Shown here: positions 1 through 11,959 of the stretch, one piece after another
Numbering within the stretch: the stretch's first letter is position 1
How the letters are laid out: each line of letters opens with the position of its first letter
NCBI GenBank assembly: GCA_010094045.1
Contig: ML986580.1
Span: 884,059-948,058, forward strand
DNA: 64,000 nt
Origin: Lojkania enalia
Lineage: Eukaryota > Ascomycota > Dothideomycetes > Pleosporales
Direction: 5' to 3'
The notes under the pieces: model-generated
What the model was told of the DNA's origin: nothing
Database searches by the model: none
What the model saw: the letters and a program-made list of their open reading frames with translations, nothing else
Program-made: the position numbers and the translations under genes

Positions 1-3000
1 GAGAAGAGATTGATCTTGGTGTACCCGGTGGCATAACAAAGTCGTGTGTACAGATCATTAAGTGTATTTTCTTTTCCTATCCACACCGATTGCTTCTCAC
101 TTCCAGCCGAATATCTTATTTCGACGGGCTCGCTAGACGGTGCTTCGGGTTCAAGAGCCTCGACTTTGGAATCCGCTCTACGAGACCTATTAAACTCGGG
201 CTTGGTGCGAATTAATGTGAGGAGAAGTTTCTCGAAAAGTAGTGTCCGCCCAAAACGAAGCTCAGTCTGCTGCAGCGCATCCTCTGATAGGACAATGTCC
301 ATTCCATCGCTCGTTGTGACGGCACTCTTTTCCCGGTTGGGACCACCTCGAATGATCTTGTATGAGGACAATATTTCCTCGGTGCACCGCTCTACAAGAG
401 CAATGTGGGCCTCTTCAACTTCTGCGAGGCTGACGCTCGGCTTTGCTGCAATTTCAATGTACCGAGAAGCCAGTAGTCTCGCCGAACGATCTTCAATAGT
501 TCCGCGAGGAGCGGTCAGAATCATAGGCCATAAGATATCCGCGCCTGGGATCTGTAGCAGCGTTTTGTCTCCCTCTTTGGTGGTAACACACCGTCTAATC
601 GTCGGAAAAGTAACACTTGCAACAAACTCGTACAACCCAGTCGTAAAATATTCCGGTTCTAACTGCGGTATGTAGTTTGAAACGAGTTCTTTACAGAACT
701 GATTGTCGGGTTTGTATCGAATGATTTCGGACAACTTTGACCATGCCAAATCCCGGACGTAATTGTTTAGCGCCCATTTACCAACAAGATGGTTCCAAAT
801 TTCCTGGTATAAGTCTTTTGGAATAGATTCAGGAACCCGGTGCACCAAGGCGTGCAGCAATTCCAACCGGTATTGCAGGGCGAGTGTTTGGTTGCTGTGA
901 GACTCCAATTGCCTCTCCCCTTTGACAAAAGAGCAGAGTTCTTCAATAATTTGTCGAGTTATATCTAAGTTCTCTTTGAAGAAATTGAAGTCGTTGTATC
1001 CGGTCGCACAAAGGATACAGATAGCGCGTACACTTCCAGTCGCTTGTTCTGACCCATTTGTGATATGTGCCGCACAATCCCTGTAGATCTGACGACGTTC
1101 ATCTGCAGGAGGAAACTGTGACAACATGCGTAGCTGCTCACACGCCTCGTTGTGTAGGGAGGTTGTGAGCTTCGTCGAGTTCCGATTGGGAGGAGTGTCT
1201 TGCATGATTCGAATGCACACGTTCCAAGGCCGTGCTTTGTGCAATGTGGTCCCCCAATCCCAAAACCTGTTGGATATCTTGGGAACCACCTCGCGCAAAA
1301 ATCTTAATACATCAAGCGTGAGTGAGTCGATCGAAAGATCATAGAGCTTGGTACAGATGTAGAGAAGTTCCGGGACATCCATGAGGCTAACAATACCCCG
1401 TAGCATAGCCATGGTTGCCGTAACCACACGCGGATCTGGGCTGTTTGACACTGTATTCCATATGGCGTCGGTCTGACGTTCCGAATAACGATGAGTAACG
1501 ACGAGGAACCCGACGATGTTGCCACTTCGAGAAATCAACTGGGGATGGGAATCAACGCTGATAATATAGTCGATAACTCGCTCGTGGAGGAGGAAGTCGG
1601 CGAGATATTGCATAACTGGATGGTTCGTTCCGGCATCGGAGATGTTATATTCGCGCCATATCTCAACCAGTGCATTATCCATAGTGCCAATACTCATCAC
1701 TCGCAATTCCATCCTGCCTTTTACAACGTACTTCCTGAGGAGCTTGAATTTCCAGGCGTTGCTGACCAACGCTGGGAAATGGCTGGATTCTGAGCGGAAC
1801 GATTCACTGCGTGCTTTCGTCTCGCCGTCTTCGGAAGTTGTCGGAGAATCGGGGTCCCGGAAATCCAGGAGATCTTCAGCTAGTTGTAAGGCATATTGTT
1901 GGTCCCAGCTGCAAATATCGTAGAGAAGGACAGAGAAGTGTAGGAGGAGATCTTTGGTAACACCAACATCAACGACCTTGCTCGGTTCCTGGAGATCGGC
2001 ATTGTATGTCTGGAAGTGGTGTAATATATCGCTACAGAATTGCGGGCGATCAATCGTTACGTCCGGGTCAGGTGTACTGAAGACAATCCATCCCACGGAA
2101 TGAATAATTTGAGTAACATAAATGGCTAAATTGTTTCGTACATTGGCAGCGAGTTTGTTACACGCAGCGCCGGCGAACTGAAGGAGATGTTGCATGCCAT
2201 TCGTTGGAGGCTCTACGAAAGCTTGTAATAGCTGGAGACCCATCTCATTTGTAGGCGCCGCGTACTCCTTGCCGAGGAGGTTGAAGACTGGGGACTTCTC
2301 CGGTCGGAGAATTGTGTGGAGCTGCCGAAGGTGTTTGGAGCTTAAAACGGGGAAGTCATATGGGCTCTCATCTGTAGCCTTCGACAATAGAGTGGCGTCT
2401 ATCTGTAAGAAGTGTCCGCAGAGCTTCAGGTAGCTCCGTAGGAAGGCAGATATTATTTCATACTCCGTCTGGCCGTCCACTCGAAAAGTCTCGCCGAAGG
2501 GGAATCTGTTATATCCAAGTTAGGCTAATTATCTCCAAGGAGCCGAGGAATAGTATTCATACCTTCGTATTAGGACCTTATTCGCTAGTCCAGCAAATTC
2601 GTCCCAAAATCCGGCTTTGTCTAGATAGTATCCCCTCCGTTGTGAAGGGCGGTTGGGCATACTCTCAAGCCAAACCGTGATCTGAGGGAGGACAGTACCG
2701 TCTATAGGGTTGCCTAGTTTACAATCAGCATTTACTTTTGACCAGTGCAGGAGAGTGATTGGCAGTGGTGGGGGTAGGGGTAGGAAGACGTACCTCCTTG
2801 AATATGTGCCACCACGGTACGAAGAGCATTCACGTAGCTTCCATGGTGTGCATGAGTAAATGGAAACTGGCGGAAGTAGTCCTCTTCATCGTACTCAATC
2901 TCCACATCCACATAGCCCGAGCCTGATCCAACGTAGTCACTCATAGCCTCAGCATCGTCTTCCACAGCAACGACGGGTGGGCTGTCCGCGGGAGCATCAT

Positions 3001-3364
3001 CTTCCTCGCCAGCGAGCGGGTCTTCAGTGGACACCAGCACGGGCACGTCTTCGTCGGAATTAGATGCCATGAGGTGCGCGGCACCGTCGGGTGAACCGGC
3101 GAGGTTCGTGGATGAGGGAGGCTGCGAGCGAATGGTCATTTCGACGCGTTGCTCGCGCTGTTGTATAGAATTGGCGGAGGTGGAGGTAGGCTCTGCAGTC
3201 ATAGTGAAATTATTAGGGCTGCCGTTGTCTAATCGTGGGCGTTTGCGGGTTAAGGAATCGTCTGCGTCTTCCATGGAATCGCGCCGCAAGGGCGACGCGG
3301 GGGCAGTGATTGCTTGTGCGTCTGCGGCAACAGACTCCATTAGTTCATGGTCCCGCTGACTCAT
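1..3364 (-). CDS. USP9X-like ubiquitin carboxyl-terminal hydrolase, N-terminal part (partial)
   Basis: Exons 3364-2794, 2713-2563 and 2505 to beyond base 1 join in frame into about 1,075 residues without a stop, so the 3' part lies outside the window. The first 170 residues are Ser/Pro-rich and acidic with a KRPRLD nuclear-signal-like motif. The next part reads like the long helical scaffold of the USP9X/USP34 family (motifs FPFTHAHHGSYVNALR, YYLDKAGFWDEFAGLANK, WALNNYVRDLAWSKLSEI). At the left edge a ubiquitin-like fold begins (IRYSAGSEKQSVWIGKENTL). In this family the Cys-His USP catalytic domain follows the ubiquitin-like domain, so it should lie just off the window. The role would be removal of ubiquitin from protein substrates. 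The start is the first ATG of the open frame. Both introns are GT-AG and conserve frame. Family assignment rests on motif resemblance; catalysis cannot be checked here. Confidence 0.8.
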
Positions 3365-3894
3365 GACGGAGCGCGGCGATTAAAGGTGAATGGAGAGTGA
3401 GGGCGTGGGCAGCGGCGAGAGGAAGCGCGCTGGGTGAGTGGTGAGCGTGGGCGAGGCAGGAAGCAAGCACCAGGTACAGGCAGCAGCCCGCAGCCTTACT
3501 GGTTAACCTCGCGGGGAGGTGGTGAAAAGAGGAGTGAAGTGGGCACCATGAGCTCCAGGACGTGGGGTAGCCGGTGAATTAATGTAATTGCAAATGGGGT
3601 GAAAGGCCGCGACGGAGGAGCGAAGCTCTGTAAATTTCTACGCGTCGTTGAGGTCTGGCGGGAGCTGGGTATTGGGTCTGGCGGGGCAGACACTGAGAAC
3701 GCCAAGTACTGGCTACGCTAGACCATATTTGGTGGAAGAGCACCTAGTCGGGCTAGTGCACAGCCCTTAGTCAGCCACCAACGGGTCCCATCCTCAATAC
3801 GTCAGAGCCCTCTTCGCGAGACTATCACCCCTGCATATAGCGATCCACGTCCGCCTTCGAGAACCTAGATCGCTCCCGTCTTGGTAACCTAATC
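3365..3894. promoter_or_regulatory. divergent promoter between the USP9X-like gene and POP3
   Basis: 530 bases separate the two ATGs, which point away from each other. The open frames inside it do not resemble proteins and I take them as chance. No TATA box stood out. Confidence 0.6.
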
Positions 3895-4966
3895 ATGGCT
3901 GCAGGCATCAAGAAGTCCTCCAAGCCCATATTCAAGACTGAAATTCCCTTCACCGAGACAAGATGGTACTAGGTTGGCCTTTGTAAAACTGAAGAAGACG
4001 ATACTGACACATTATAGTCCTCAAATTTCACCGAAGGATCAGGACGTCATCTTGGACCTCTTGTGCAAGTATGCGCATGTTCTATATGATATACTGTAAT
4101 AGTGCTACTATTGATGTCTCCTTCCCGAGACTCTCCTATATTTTATTGCGTTTTTCCTTCCGTCGATTTCCTTCTAGCACGATTCAGTACCTGACGCTAT
4201 TAGTGTACATTTAGACTCCCAAGTCCCCTATATATTCAGATGCTGTCTCTCTATTCCTCAGATTTGCTCCCTCGCCTTTCCGCCACGCATTCCTCTTCTC
4301 TGCTCAACAAATTCTGACTTTCTCAGTCTCCTCTCTCCCCTCGGCCATCACCGTAAAACCCATAACCCACCCAGCCAAGGCAAAAAGCGAAAACGCAAAT
4401 CCAAGTCCAAATCATCCACCAACAACGATAGTGTCTCCGCCCCCTTAGACATCTCAACGCCGCCAGTGCCCCCGCTCTCAAAATGCATACTTGTCGGACT
4501 AAACAGCGTGACGCGTCACATGAGCTCACTAGCTTCTCTTAGCGCTCCTTCAGCAGCTTCAGCAATCACTAACCCAGATAAAGAACAAAGGACTGAAAAA
4601 CCTTCAGTAGAGATTCCGGTACCGATCAGCGTGCTAATAATTCCCCATCTCTCTCCTCAATCCTCTCTTTCACACGCCCACCTTCCAACGCTTTTCTATC
4701 TCTCCACACACTCGGCGCAATTAGACTCTTCAATAGCATCGTCTTTAACTACCCCATCACGACTCATCGCTCTACCGACATCTGCAGAAGCAAAACTTGC
4801 ATCTGCACTACACCTCCCTCGAGTCGGCGCACTCGGAATTCTCGAGGGAGCCCCAGGGGCCGAGGCATTATTGAACTATGTACGGGACACAGTCGGCGAT
4901 GTAGAGTGCCCATGGATCGAAGAAGGTCTAAAGGCTGAATGGAAGGGAGTGAAGGTTGGAATTTAG
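3895..4966 (+). CDS. POP3: RNase P/MRP subunit Pop3
   Basis: Three exons (3895-3965, 4018-4068, 4327-4966) give a 253-residue basic protein. Exon joins read through the conserved fungal Pop3 start: SSKPIFKTEIPFTET, then PQISPKDQDVILDLL, then LLSPLGHHRKTH followed by a Lys/Arg-rich segment (GKKRKRKSKSKS). Pop3 is an L7Ae-like protein component of RNase P and RNase MRP in the nucleus, acting in 5' tRNA maturation and rRNA processing; that role comes from yeast. The second intron (258 nt) is long for this window and the first donor (GTACTAG) is weak. The only start that gives the conserved N-terminus is the ATG at 3895. It is convergent with SRP72 downstream. Identity is fairly secure, although the C-terminal half is poorly conserved in the family. 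Confidence 0.85.
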
Positions 4967-5185
4967 ATGAGCTGGAAAATAATCGACGGAGCATCATTTA
5001 GCCATAGGTATGCATCGCACTAATATCTACAACATGAAACTTCAATTTAGGTTTTTCACACTTCAGATTTAATATCTCACGTCCAGGCATTAGTAGTAGG
5101 CAAGAATTTCTACTTGAAGACATCTCGTTCTTGTTTGCACGGGGTTGATCTCACGCTATAGCTGTCTACGAGTCTGGGATTTCGT
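4967..5185. other. convergent 3' spacer POP3/SRP72
   Basis: 219 bases lie between the stop codons of two converging genes. It must hold both 3' UTRs and polyadenylation signals. No gene is seen. Confidence 0.6.
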
Positions 5186-7220
5186 CTACCACTTTCCGCC
5201 CTTTCCCTTCCCCTTCTTCTTCTTTTGACCGCCGCCCCCACCTCCGCTCCCAGGCGCGGGCTTATTTTCGGCGGCTTTCTCGTCAGCGACAGGTCCACCC
5301 TGGGTCAGCCCTTCCATCTTCCTCTTTCCCTTCTTCCCCTTCGGCTTGTAATATGATCGGTCCCTCATCGGTAGCCATCGCTCCGGGTCCATCTTCTTGT
5401 TCGGATTAAAGTCTTTCGGCTGCCGACTCTTCCTGATCTTGTGTGGCTTGCCTATTGTCGCTTTCTCAGCAGATCGCTTCTTTGACTCGGGCTGGGCGAG
5501 TGTCGAGGCAGCAAGAGCAGGAACACCGGCATCCTCGAGAGCTGTAGCGTCAATGTCGGAAATTAGACGTGATGCTTGCGGAAGAGAATCTACTAATTCC
5601 GGCGACAACTTCGAAGGATCGGTAAGGGAGAATGCTGCAACTAGGCCGGCGATGGCTGCTCGATCGGTTTCATCCTGCTCGAAGAGGGCTCCAAAAATCT
5701 CTCCTGCCGACTTGAGACTCTCCTTGTTCTGACTCTCCAAAAGAGCTGTACCCGCGGCTGTCATGAGTGCTTTTGACGTTGTTTTTGACTTATGTCTCCA
5801 ATAACTAGCTGCCTTCGCTAGTTCGGTCTTGGAGTGCGAATATCGGCCTTGGAAGGCATAGAGGGAAACCAGAGTTGCTACAAGACCGGGTGCGTACCGC
5901 ACGTCCAGATCGTAGCTGCTCCTAGACTGCTCCAGCCTTTTGAATAAGGACTCTAGAAGATGCGCAGCTGCGAAGTGATTATTCGTGAGAATGTATAGCT
6001 GCGTTATTGTTAGGAGGAGACCAATATCGTTGGGACGTTTCTCTAATAGTGGAAGGATCTCTTTCAAGGCAGCTTTCTCGGTCAAGTTCCTGGCATGAGC
6101 CGCAGTGTTCAGCACGGCAGCGGTATTTACAGAGGGTGATGTAGTTGGCGCTCGCGAATTAGAGACTACCTTGAATGTGGAATGCGCCACACCGGTTACC
6201 TTCTGAGAAAGAAGGTCCATTACATATTCATTTTGGCGCAACAAATTCGTCTGAAATGTGAAATGGTGATCTGTTTTCGGCGGTTTCGGCGATGAGTGGA
6301 AAAGACGATGAGACAAGTATGGGTTGGAATGCTCCCTGGAAGCCGCAATACTATTCACCTGGGCAATGTATCGGGTGGACAACTCCTTGATCCTGACCTT
6401 CATTAGCGCAGTGTAAGTACCAATCCTAGAAATTCATACTCAGAGAACGGAACGGAGGTTAGCAGTTGCTCCGCTTCTTCTAACCTGCCCAATTGCGTGA
6501 GAACGTAGATCTGTTGCACCGTGATTGGTAGTATCTCAGCCTTCTTTTCAGCTTCTGATAGATCGGTAAGGGCGTTGCACAGATCTTCTGATATTAGCTA
6601 AGTCTTCGTGGAAGTTGCAGAAAATTACCTTTTGCTCTCCTCAAACAAACCTCGCCTTGCGCAAACTCACCCCTCGAGATACTGCCGCATGCAGCATTGT
6701 ACGCCGTCTCGAACACATCCAAATCTTCCCTCGTAGGCTTTTTCTTCTGCGCAAGATCGCCAAGGCCAGCCCACTCCAACTGAGCATCCACAGCGCCAGA
6801 ATTTATTCGGATATCATATTCCTCGGCCTGAACGTGCTGGCTGGAAAGCTGTTTATAGACATTGGCGGCCTGTTCGAAGTTCTCCGACCGATATGCAGCC
6901 TGCGCTAGTACATGCTTCATGGCTCGACTGGAGTCATGGCCCTCAACGATTTCAACGGCCTTGCCTGCACTACCGGATTTATACAACGCATACGCATATT
7001 CAAAGCGCGCCCTCTCTTGCGCCGCAGGGGTATCCTCGAAGAGCTTCACTGCATCCTCAAAACGGTCTAGCTTCAGCAGTGCTACTGCCTTTGCATGCTG
7101 CGCAACTAGGTCTGCTTTCGACTTCTTGATAGCTGCGTTGGCGGCTTTGAGGATTTCGTCATGGTCGTCGAGCGATGTCTGCGCGAGCAGATTCGCTAGG
7201 GATTTTCCGGTCGCCGCCAT
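5186..7220 (-). CDS. SRP72: signal recognition particle subunit SRP72
   Basis: Exons 7220-6629, 6587-6440 and 6392-5186 join to 648 residues, the usual size for SRP72. The protein starts MAATGKSLANLLAQTSLD and has TPR-like helical repeats over roughly residues 10-400 (for example ARFEYAYALYKSGSAGKAVE and YTL-like helices). The IKELSTRYIAQVN segment falls at the third exon boundary. Near the C-terminus the SRP72 RNA-binding signature is clear (KMDPERWLPMRDRSYYK), followed by a Lys-rich tail with a Gly run (GSGGGGGGQKKKKGKGKGG). SRP72 pairs with SRP68 on 7S RNA in the particle that targets nascent secretory proteins to the ER. Both introns are GT-AG with conserved frame. It lies head-to-tail with TFIIE-alpha, 593 bases downstream of that gene's stop. 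Confidence 0.95.
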
Positions 7221-7813
7221 AGTTCTCTCTTCCTATGTTAGATCCATCAGCAGCCGCAGATGTAGTCCGGTCCAGCAATTGGAGTAGTGGGAATGGGCGG
7301 GGTGTGGTGTTGTCGTGTTTGCCGCGGGGAAGTCAAGTGAAAGTGGGCTTTCGCTAAATTTCCGCCGCATTGGCTGTGCGTGTAGGGCTGACCGGGTGTA
7401 CGACTAGATGCCAAGTTTCATTGCCTCTTGACATATGTGATCAATTAAAGCTTCACATTGCACCATTTCAACTAGTCAGAGATTTAAGTGGAAGTGTAAG
7501 AGCAGTGCTCGCGGTAACATTTATATGTAACGTGTCTCAGTATGGCATATAAATTATTGTAGCGACCTAATCTCCACTTTTTGATATCCGCTTAACCAGG
7601 CAGTAATATGCACCCTAGTCTTCCGCTGTATCCTTAGTCCGCACATAGGCCTAGTATATGAATTTTGGAAAGTATAGATAGTCTATACCATACTCACGCG
7701 AATCGGGGAAAGAATAAAAATCCTTGTTCGAACGCCGGTACCTCTAAATGCACATAGGTATAAGACGCCCGACCCAATTCTCCACCCCCAAACGCCTGCG
7801 CTATGCAAGTTAA
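7221..7813. promoter_or_regulatory. SRP72 upstream region / TFIIE-alpha 3' flank
   Basis: 593 bases between the TFIIE-alpha stop and the SRP72 start, both on the minus strand. The part nearest 7814 is AT-richer and must contain the TFIIE-alpha 3' UTR. No gene seen. Confidence 0.5.
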
Positions 7814-9142
7814 TCAAACATCAACGAACTCATCTTCATCGGACTCGTCGCCACCATCGCCGGATGCTGCTGCGCCCGATGCTGGCGTTGCACCATTTGC
7901 AGGAGAGGGTGCAGCAGAGGATTCTAACTTCATCCGTTTGGTGTCTGGGAGTCCATTTGGAGTCCTACCGGCACCAACAGGCACGTCCTCGAATTCTTCC
8001 TCGTCATCATCCTCTTCTTCGTCTTCCTCTTCCGCAGCCTCCTCTTTGCGCCGTTGTTCTTCTAGAGCTGCGAAAACAGCGTCCAGTTCGGGATCTTTGC
8101 CCTTCTTTTCATCCGCCGGTTCCGTCTTAATACTTGGTGTAGAAACACCATTTACCCCAGGTGCAGCACTCGACGCACCAGCGACATACTCCTTATCCGT
8201 AACTGTAGACTTTGTATGCCACTCCGGAAGTAGATTTTGCTGTGCGACCTTGGCCTGGCGTTGCATTTCCGCGGCGCGGGCAGCCTCTGTATACTCCAAT
8301 TTAGTCGCGATTGAGACTTCTATCTTCTCCGGAGCGATAGCTATGCCCTTTACAGCTGTTGGGCGCACCGTCATTGGTTGTACAGCTTCATGCTTCGCTA
8401 TAGGATTGAGGTCCTTGTCACGAGGGATTTCAATGGCAGAATCAACAACTTGCTCAGCGTCAACAGCCGGAACCGTAACTTCATCTATCCGCTGCATAAG
8501 CTTTAGGAGTGGTCCGAAATATCTGTTGAACTTCGCTGGAGTATCATCGTTCCCAGGCTCTTCATCCCCGCCGGGCCCATTGATGGATTCGAGCGGATGG
8601 TCGCATGTTCGACAAAGGAACCCGGCACCCCGACCTAGAAAGTCCACCTTGTCCAATACTTCCATGGTGGTCCATTGCGCCTTGCATTGCGGGCAGTGAA
8701 ACTCCTTCTTCTCCTGTGTGGGCTTCGCCTCCTGCTTTATGCGATCATCCAAAACGTGAAGTTTGTACTTTGTAGCATCGATAGCGCGGCGATAGTCAAT
8801 ATAGTAATACTCGCGATTAGTAGCTTTCAAGGCCCCGTCGCGTATCTCTGCACGAGAGAAGCTGGGCAACTCAATAAGCAGACAGAGACACATGTGCCCA
8901 AGCCCGACTTACATTGACACCAAGCCCGCCTCCTTCAGCTTGCCCATCAGCTTCTGAGCGCCCTTTTGGTTCTTGCCGGCATCTAGAACAATCACTAGAT
9001 CGCCGACCGCCAGCGCCCCATGAAATACCAGCGCATCGATAATGACAATATGCTCGGTCTCGTAGAACATGCGGACCACAGTCTTGACAAAGACTTTCGC
9101 GAGCTCCAGAGGATCCATGGTATACGACGAGGGCCCAGGCAT
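7814..9142 (-). CDS. TFA1: transcription initiation factor TFIIE alpha subunit
   Basis: Exons 9142-8913 and 8861-7814 give 425 residues. Joining at the AG at 8863-8862 yields AGLVSIFSRAEIRDG, which matches the winged-helix linker of fungal TFIIE-alpha; the other nearby AG breaks the frame. The N-terminal winged helix covers residues 8-110 or so. Next comes a zinc ribbon with two Cys pairs (FHCPQCKAQW and FLCRTCDHPLE). The C-terminal third is low-complexity, with a long Glu/Asp run (EEEDEEEDDDEEEFEDVPVG) and an acidic end (DESDEDEFVDV). TFIIE recruits and regulates TFIIH at RNA polymerase II promoters, and the acidic tail is the expected TFIIH contact. It is divergent with PUS1. Identity is secure. 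Confidence 0.93.
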
Positions 9143-9450
9143 GTGCGCTAAAAGGCGCTGTCAGCGGCAGCCGTAAAGCGCTTAAAGGAGGCCTGAGGTG
9201 GATGGGGGTTCGCAAGAGGACAGGAGGGTATGTGGTTGTGTGGTGAGGGAAGTTCTGCTGTAGAGGAAAGCAGCAGCAAGAAGCTTGTAGGTGATAAGGG
9301 CGGTGGGCAAGGCGGTCTAGGTGTGCCAAGACAAGGCTCACCCAAAATTGCGCCGTTTTCACCACTTCTCTCACAGGTCTAGTCAAATACCCGCGTATTC
9401 ACTTGCTTCTCGCCTTCATCTGCCCGACACATGCTCCTGCGGCCGGTACC
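9143..9450. promoter_or_regulatory. divergent promoter TFIIE-alpha/PUS1
   Basis: 308 bases lie between two ATGs reading outward, so both genes must share this short control region. No TATA box seen. Confidence 0.55.
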
Positions 9451-11519
9451 ATGGAGCAGCATCCAGAACAGCCTGCGCAGCCCGCTCCAGCTTCACCAAT
9501 GGCGGACAAGGCCGACCTTAGCGATGATTCCCCGAACCACGATAGGAAGCGCAAGTTCGACAGCCGCCACGAGAGGGCACCGGGTCGCGACAAGAAGCGT
9601 AGAGTCGACGATAGTGACCGCCGGGGAGGGAAGGGCAAACACCTGCAGCACGGAAGCCATCCGAATAAGAAGAGAAATATGGGGCGTAAGGAACATTTGT
9701 GCGTCTGCCAAACCCTCGTTGATTTCTTTCTCTAACTAAGCAAGCCGCGAGAATCTAGACAGGCGCGGTCGCAATGAAGTCGAGCAAGCGAAACGCAAGA
9801 AGGAGGAAGAAAATGGGAACTCGAAATTTTCATCTGCATTCACATCAGAGGAAATCGAAGCTGAAGAGCGGCGACCGAAGCGTAAAGTCGCCGTGATGCT
9901 AGGCTATTCTGGCACTGGTTATAAGGGTATGCAGATAGACAAGAAGCAAAAGACGATCGAAGGTGACCTCTTCGCTGCGTTTATTGCTGCCGGCGCCATA
10001 TCAAAGGCAAATGCGGATGATCCCAAGAAATCGTCTCTGGTTCGTTGTGCGCGTACGGATAAAGGCGTTCACGCCGCAGGAAACGTCATTTCCCTAAAAC
10101 TAATCATTGAGGATGAAGATATTGTTGACAAGATCAACCGTCATTTGTCCCCGCAAATCAGGATATGGGGCATTCAGCGCACCACCGGCTCCTTCAGCTG
10201 CTACCAGGCTTGCGACTCCAGGTGGTACGAATATCTAATTCCCACTCACTCCTTCCTCCCACCTCATCCTTCAAGCTTCATGGGGAAGAAGTTGGAAGAG
10301 TACGCCGAAAAGTCTGGGGATGTCGAGGGATATCGCAAAAGGCAGTCAGAAGTTGCAGGCTTCTGGTCTGAAATTGAGGAGAAGCATATCAAGCCAATCT
10401 TAGAAATCCTAGACGATTCTATACGACCTATTGTGGAAGAAGCTCTCTACATTATTGATACAACAGATACTCCAGAGTCTGATCCCGTCATCAACGTGGC
10501 AGCAGACCTCTCTAAACCATCGGTACCTATAGAAGAGAAGTCGGAAGCTATAGCCAACAGCGAGACTACAGCTGATGCTTCGGGGAAAGATACTATAGTC
10601 GAATCCAAACCCGAAGAGCGAAAGGCTGAAACTAAAGATGAAATAGTCGGGGAAGCTGTAGACGGCATCCTAGAGCGCGATCCAAGTCTCATTCTGGATG
10701 ATCAGACCGACGGCAGTATCTCCGTACATTCCTGTGTCGTCACAAAAACTGCCCTTGAAACCTCCATCAAAGCCCTAAAGAAGGCCTATCTAGACGCCAA
10801 AAAGGCCTACCGCATCTCCCCCGAACGACAAGCCCGCGTTCAGGAAGCACTGAACATTTATCTCGGCACCAACAGATTCCACAACTACACCGTCCAAAAG
10901 AAATTTAACGATCGGTCTGCCAAGCGCTATATCAAATCCTTCAATATCGCCGAGAAGCCTATCATCATCAACGACACTGAATGGCTTAGTCTCAAAGTCC
11001 ACGGACAAAGCTTCATGATGCATCAAATCCGCAAGATGGTAGGCATGGCCGCTCTCACTGTCCGCTGCGGCACCGACCCCAAGATAATCCGCGAATCATT
11101 CGGTAACATAATTGTTCGAATACCAAAGGCACCAGGCCTCGGTCTCCTCCTAGAGCGACCAGTCTTCGACTCATATAACGAGAAACAAGCAGAGAAGCAC
11201 GGGCGCGAGAAAATTGATTTTGCAAAATACGATAAGGAAATCGAAGAGTTTAAAGAAAGGGAAATCTATCAACGGATCTTCCGGGAAGAAGCTCACGGGA
11301 ATCAGTAAGCGCCTCACCAGTCATATGTGTTTATCATAGTCGTTAATGCGGTGTAGATTCAATACTTTCTTCACACATCTCGACAACTACAAGGACTCGA
11401 CGTTCCTCTACCTCACATCAGGGGGCATCGAAGCCACAAAGAAGAAACTTGACACCAAGTCCATTCAGGCCAATTGGGAAGACTCGGAAGATGAAAATGC
11501 CTCCGGAGGGGAAGGCTGA
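9451..11519 (+). CDS. PUS1: tRNA pseudouridine synthase 1 (TruA family)
   Basis: Exons 9451-9685, 9741-11304 and 11357-11519 give 653 residues. A basic N-terminal extension (residues 1-140) leads into the TruA-type fold starting KVAVMLGYSGTGYKGMQ. The catalytic Asp sits in RCARTDKGVHAAGN. Other Pus1 motifs are CDSRWYEYLIPT, NRFHNYT and HGQSFMMHQIRKM. Exon 3 supplies the end of the domain (FNTFFTHLDNYKDSTFLYLT, then SGGIEATKK) and an acidic tail. About 100 residues of Glu/Lys-rich linker (near 190-290) split the domain, as is common in fungal Pus1. The enzyme makes pseudouridine at several tRNA positions and in U2 snRNA, in the nucleus. The exon 2 acceptor lies close to a CTAAC sequence and is less certain than the other joins. 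Confidence 0.93.
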
Positions 11520-11959
11520 TTTGTGGTCTCTTTTCTAATATCATTCCATTGATGGTCGCTAGCCTATTGAATTGGATTGAGAACTGGGACATGAGGCATC
11601 GGCATAGTCCGGCTTTTCATCTGAGGTGATATCTGGCTCATGGGTAGGCATACTTGCATCTTACACCTAGATGCCACTCTGAATAGAGAAACGTAGATTG
11701 TTCTATAAATCAATCTAGGGTACAAAGCGCCGTCTAGCTTTTCTACTATTCTGAGACAAATATTGACGCCTGTGCAAAGGGTAATAAATTCTCGGACTCT
11801 AGTGATGACAGAAAAGAATTCTATTCTCCGAGTGAAATAAAATGATGATAATGAGTCTGGAAAAGAACTCTGAATCTAGAATCCGCACGCTCCAAATCAT
11901 GGATTATGTAGTATTACAGTTTCCACACGTCACATCTTCATTTCCACCCATCCAAATTC
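11520..11959. other. convergent 3' spacer PUS1/PDA1
   Basis: 440 bases, AT-rich, between two converging stop codons. Short A/T tracts suit poly(A) sites. No gene seen. Confidence 0.5.

Noticed and set aside
3496..3705. 69-codon minus frame in the USP9X/POP3 promoter
   Set aside because: Pro/Ser-rich chance frame with no motif, lying in a divergent promoter.
7803..8699. 298-codon plus-strand frame
   Set aside because: It is the antisense shadow of the TFIIE-alpha second exon; the Ser run mirrors the acidic Glu/Asp codons.
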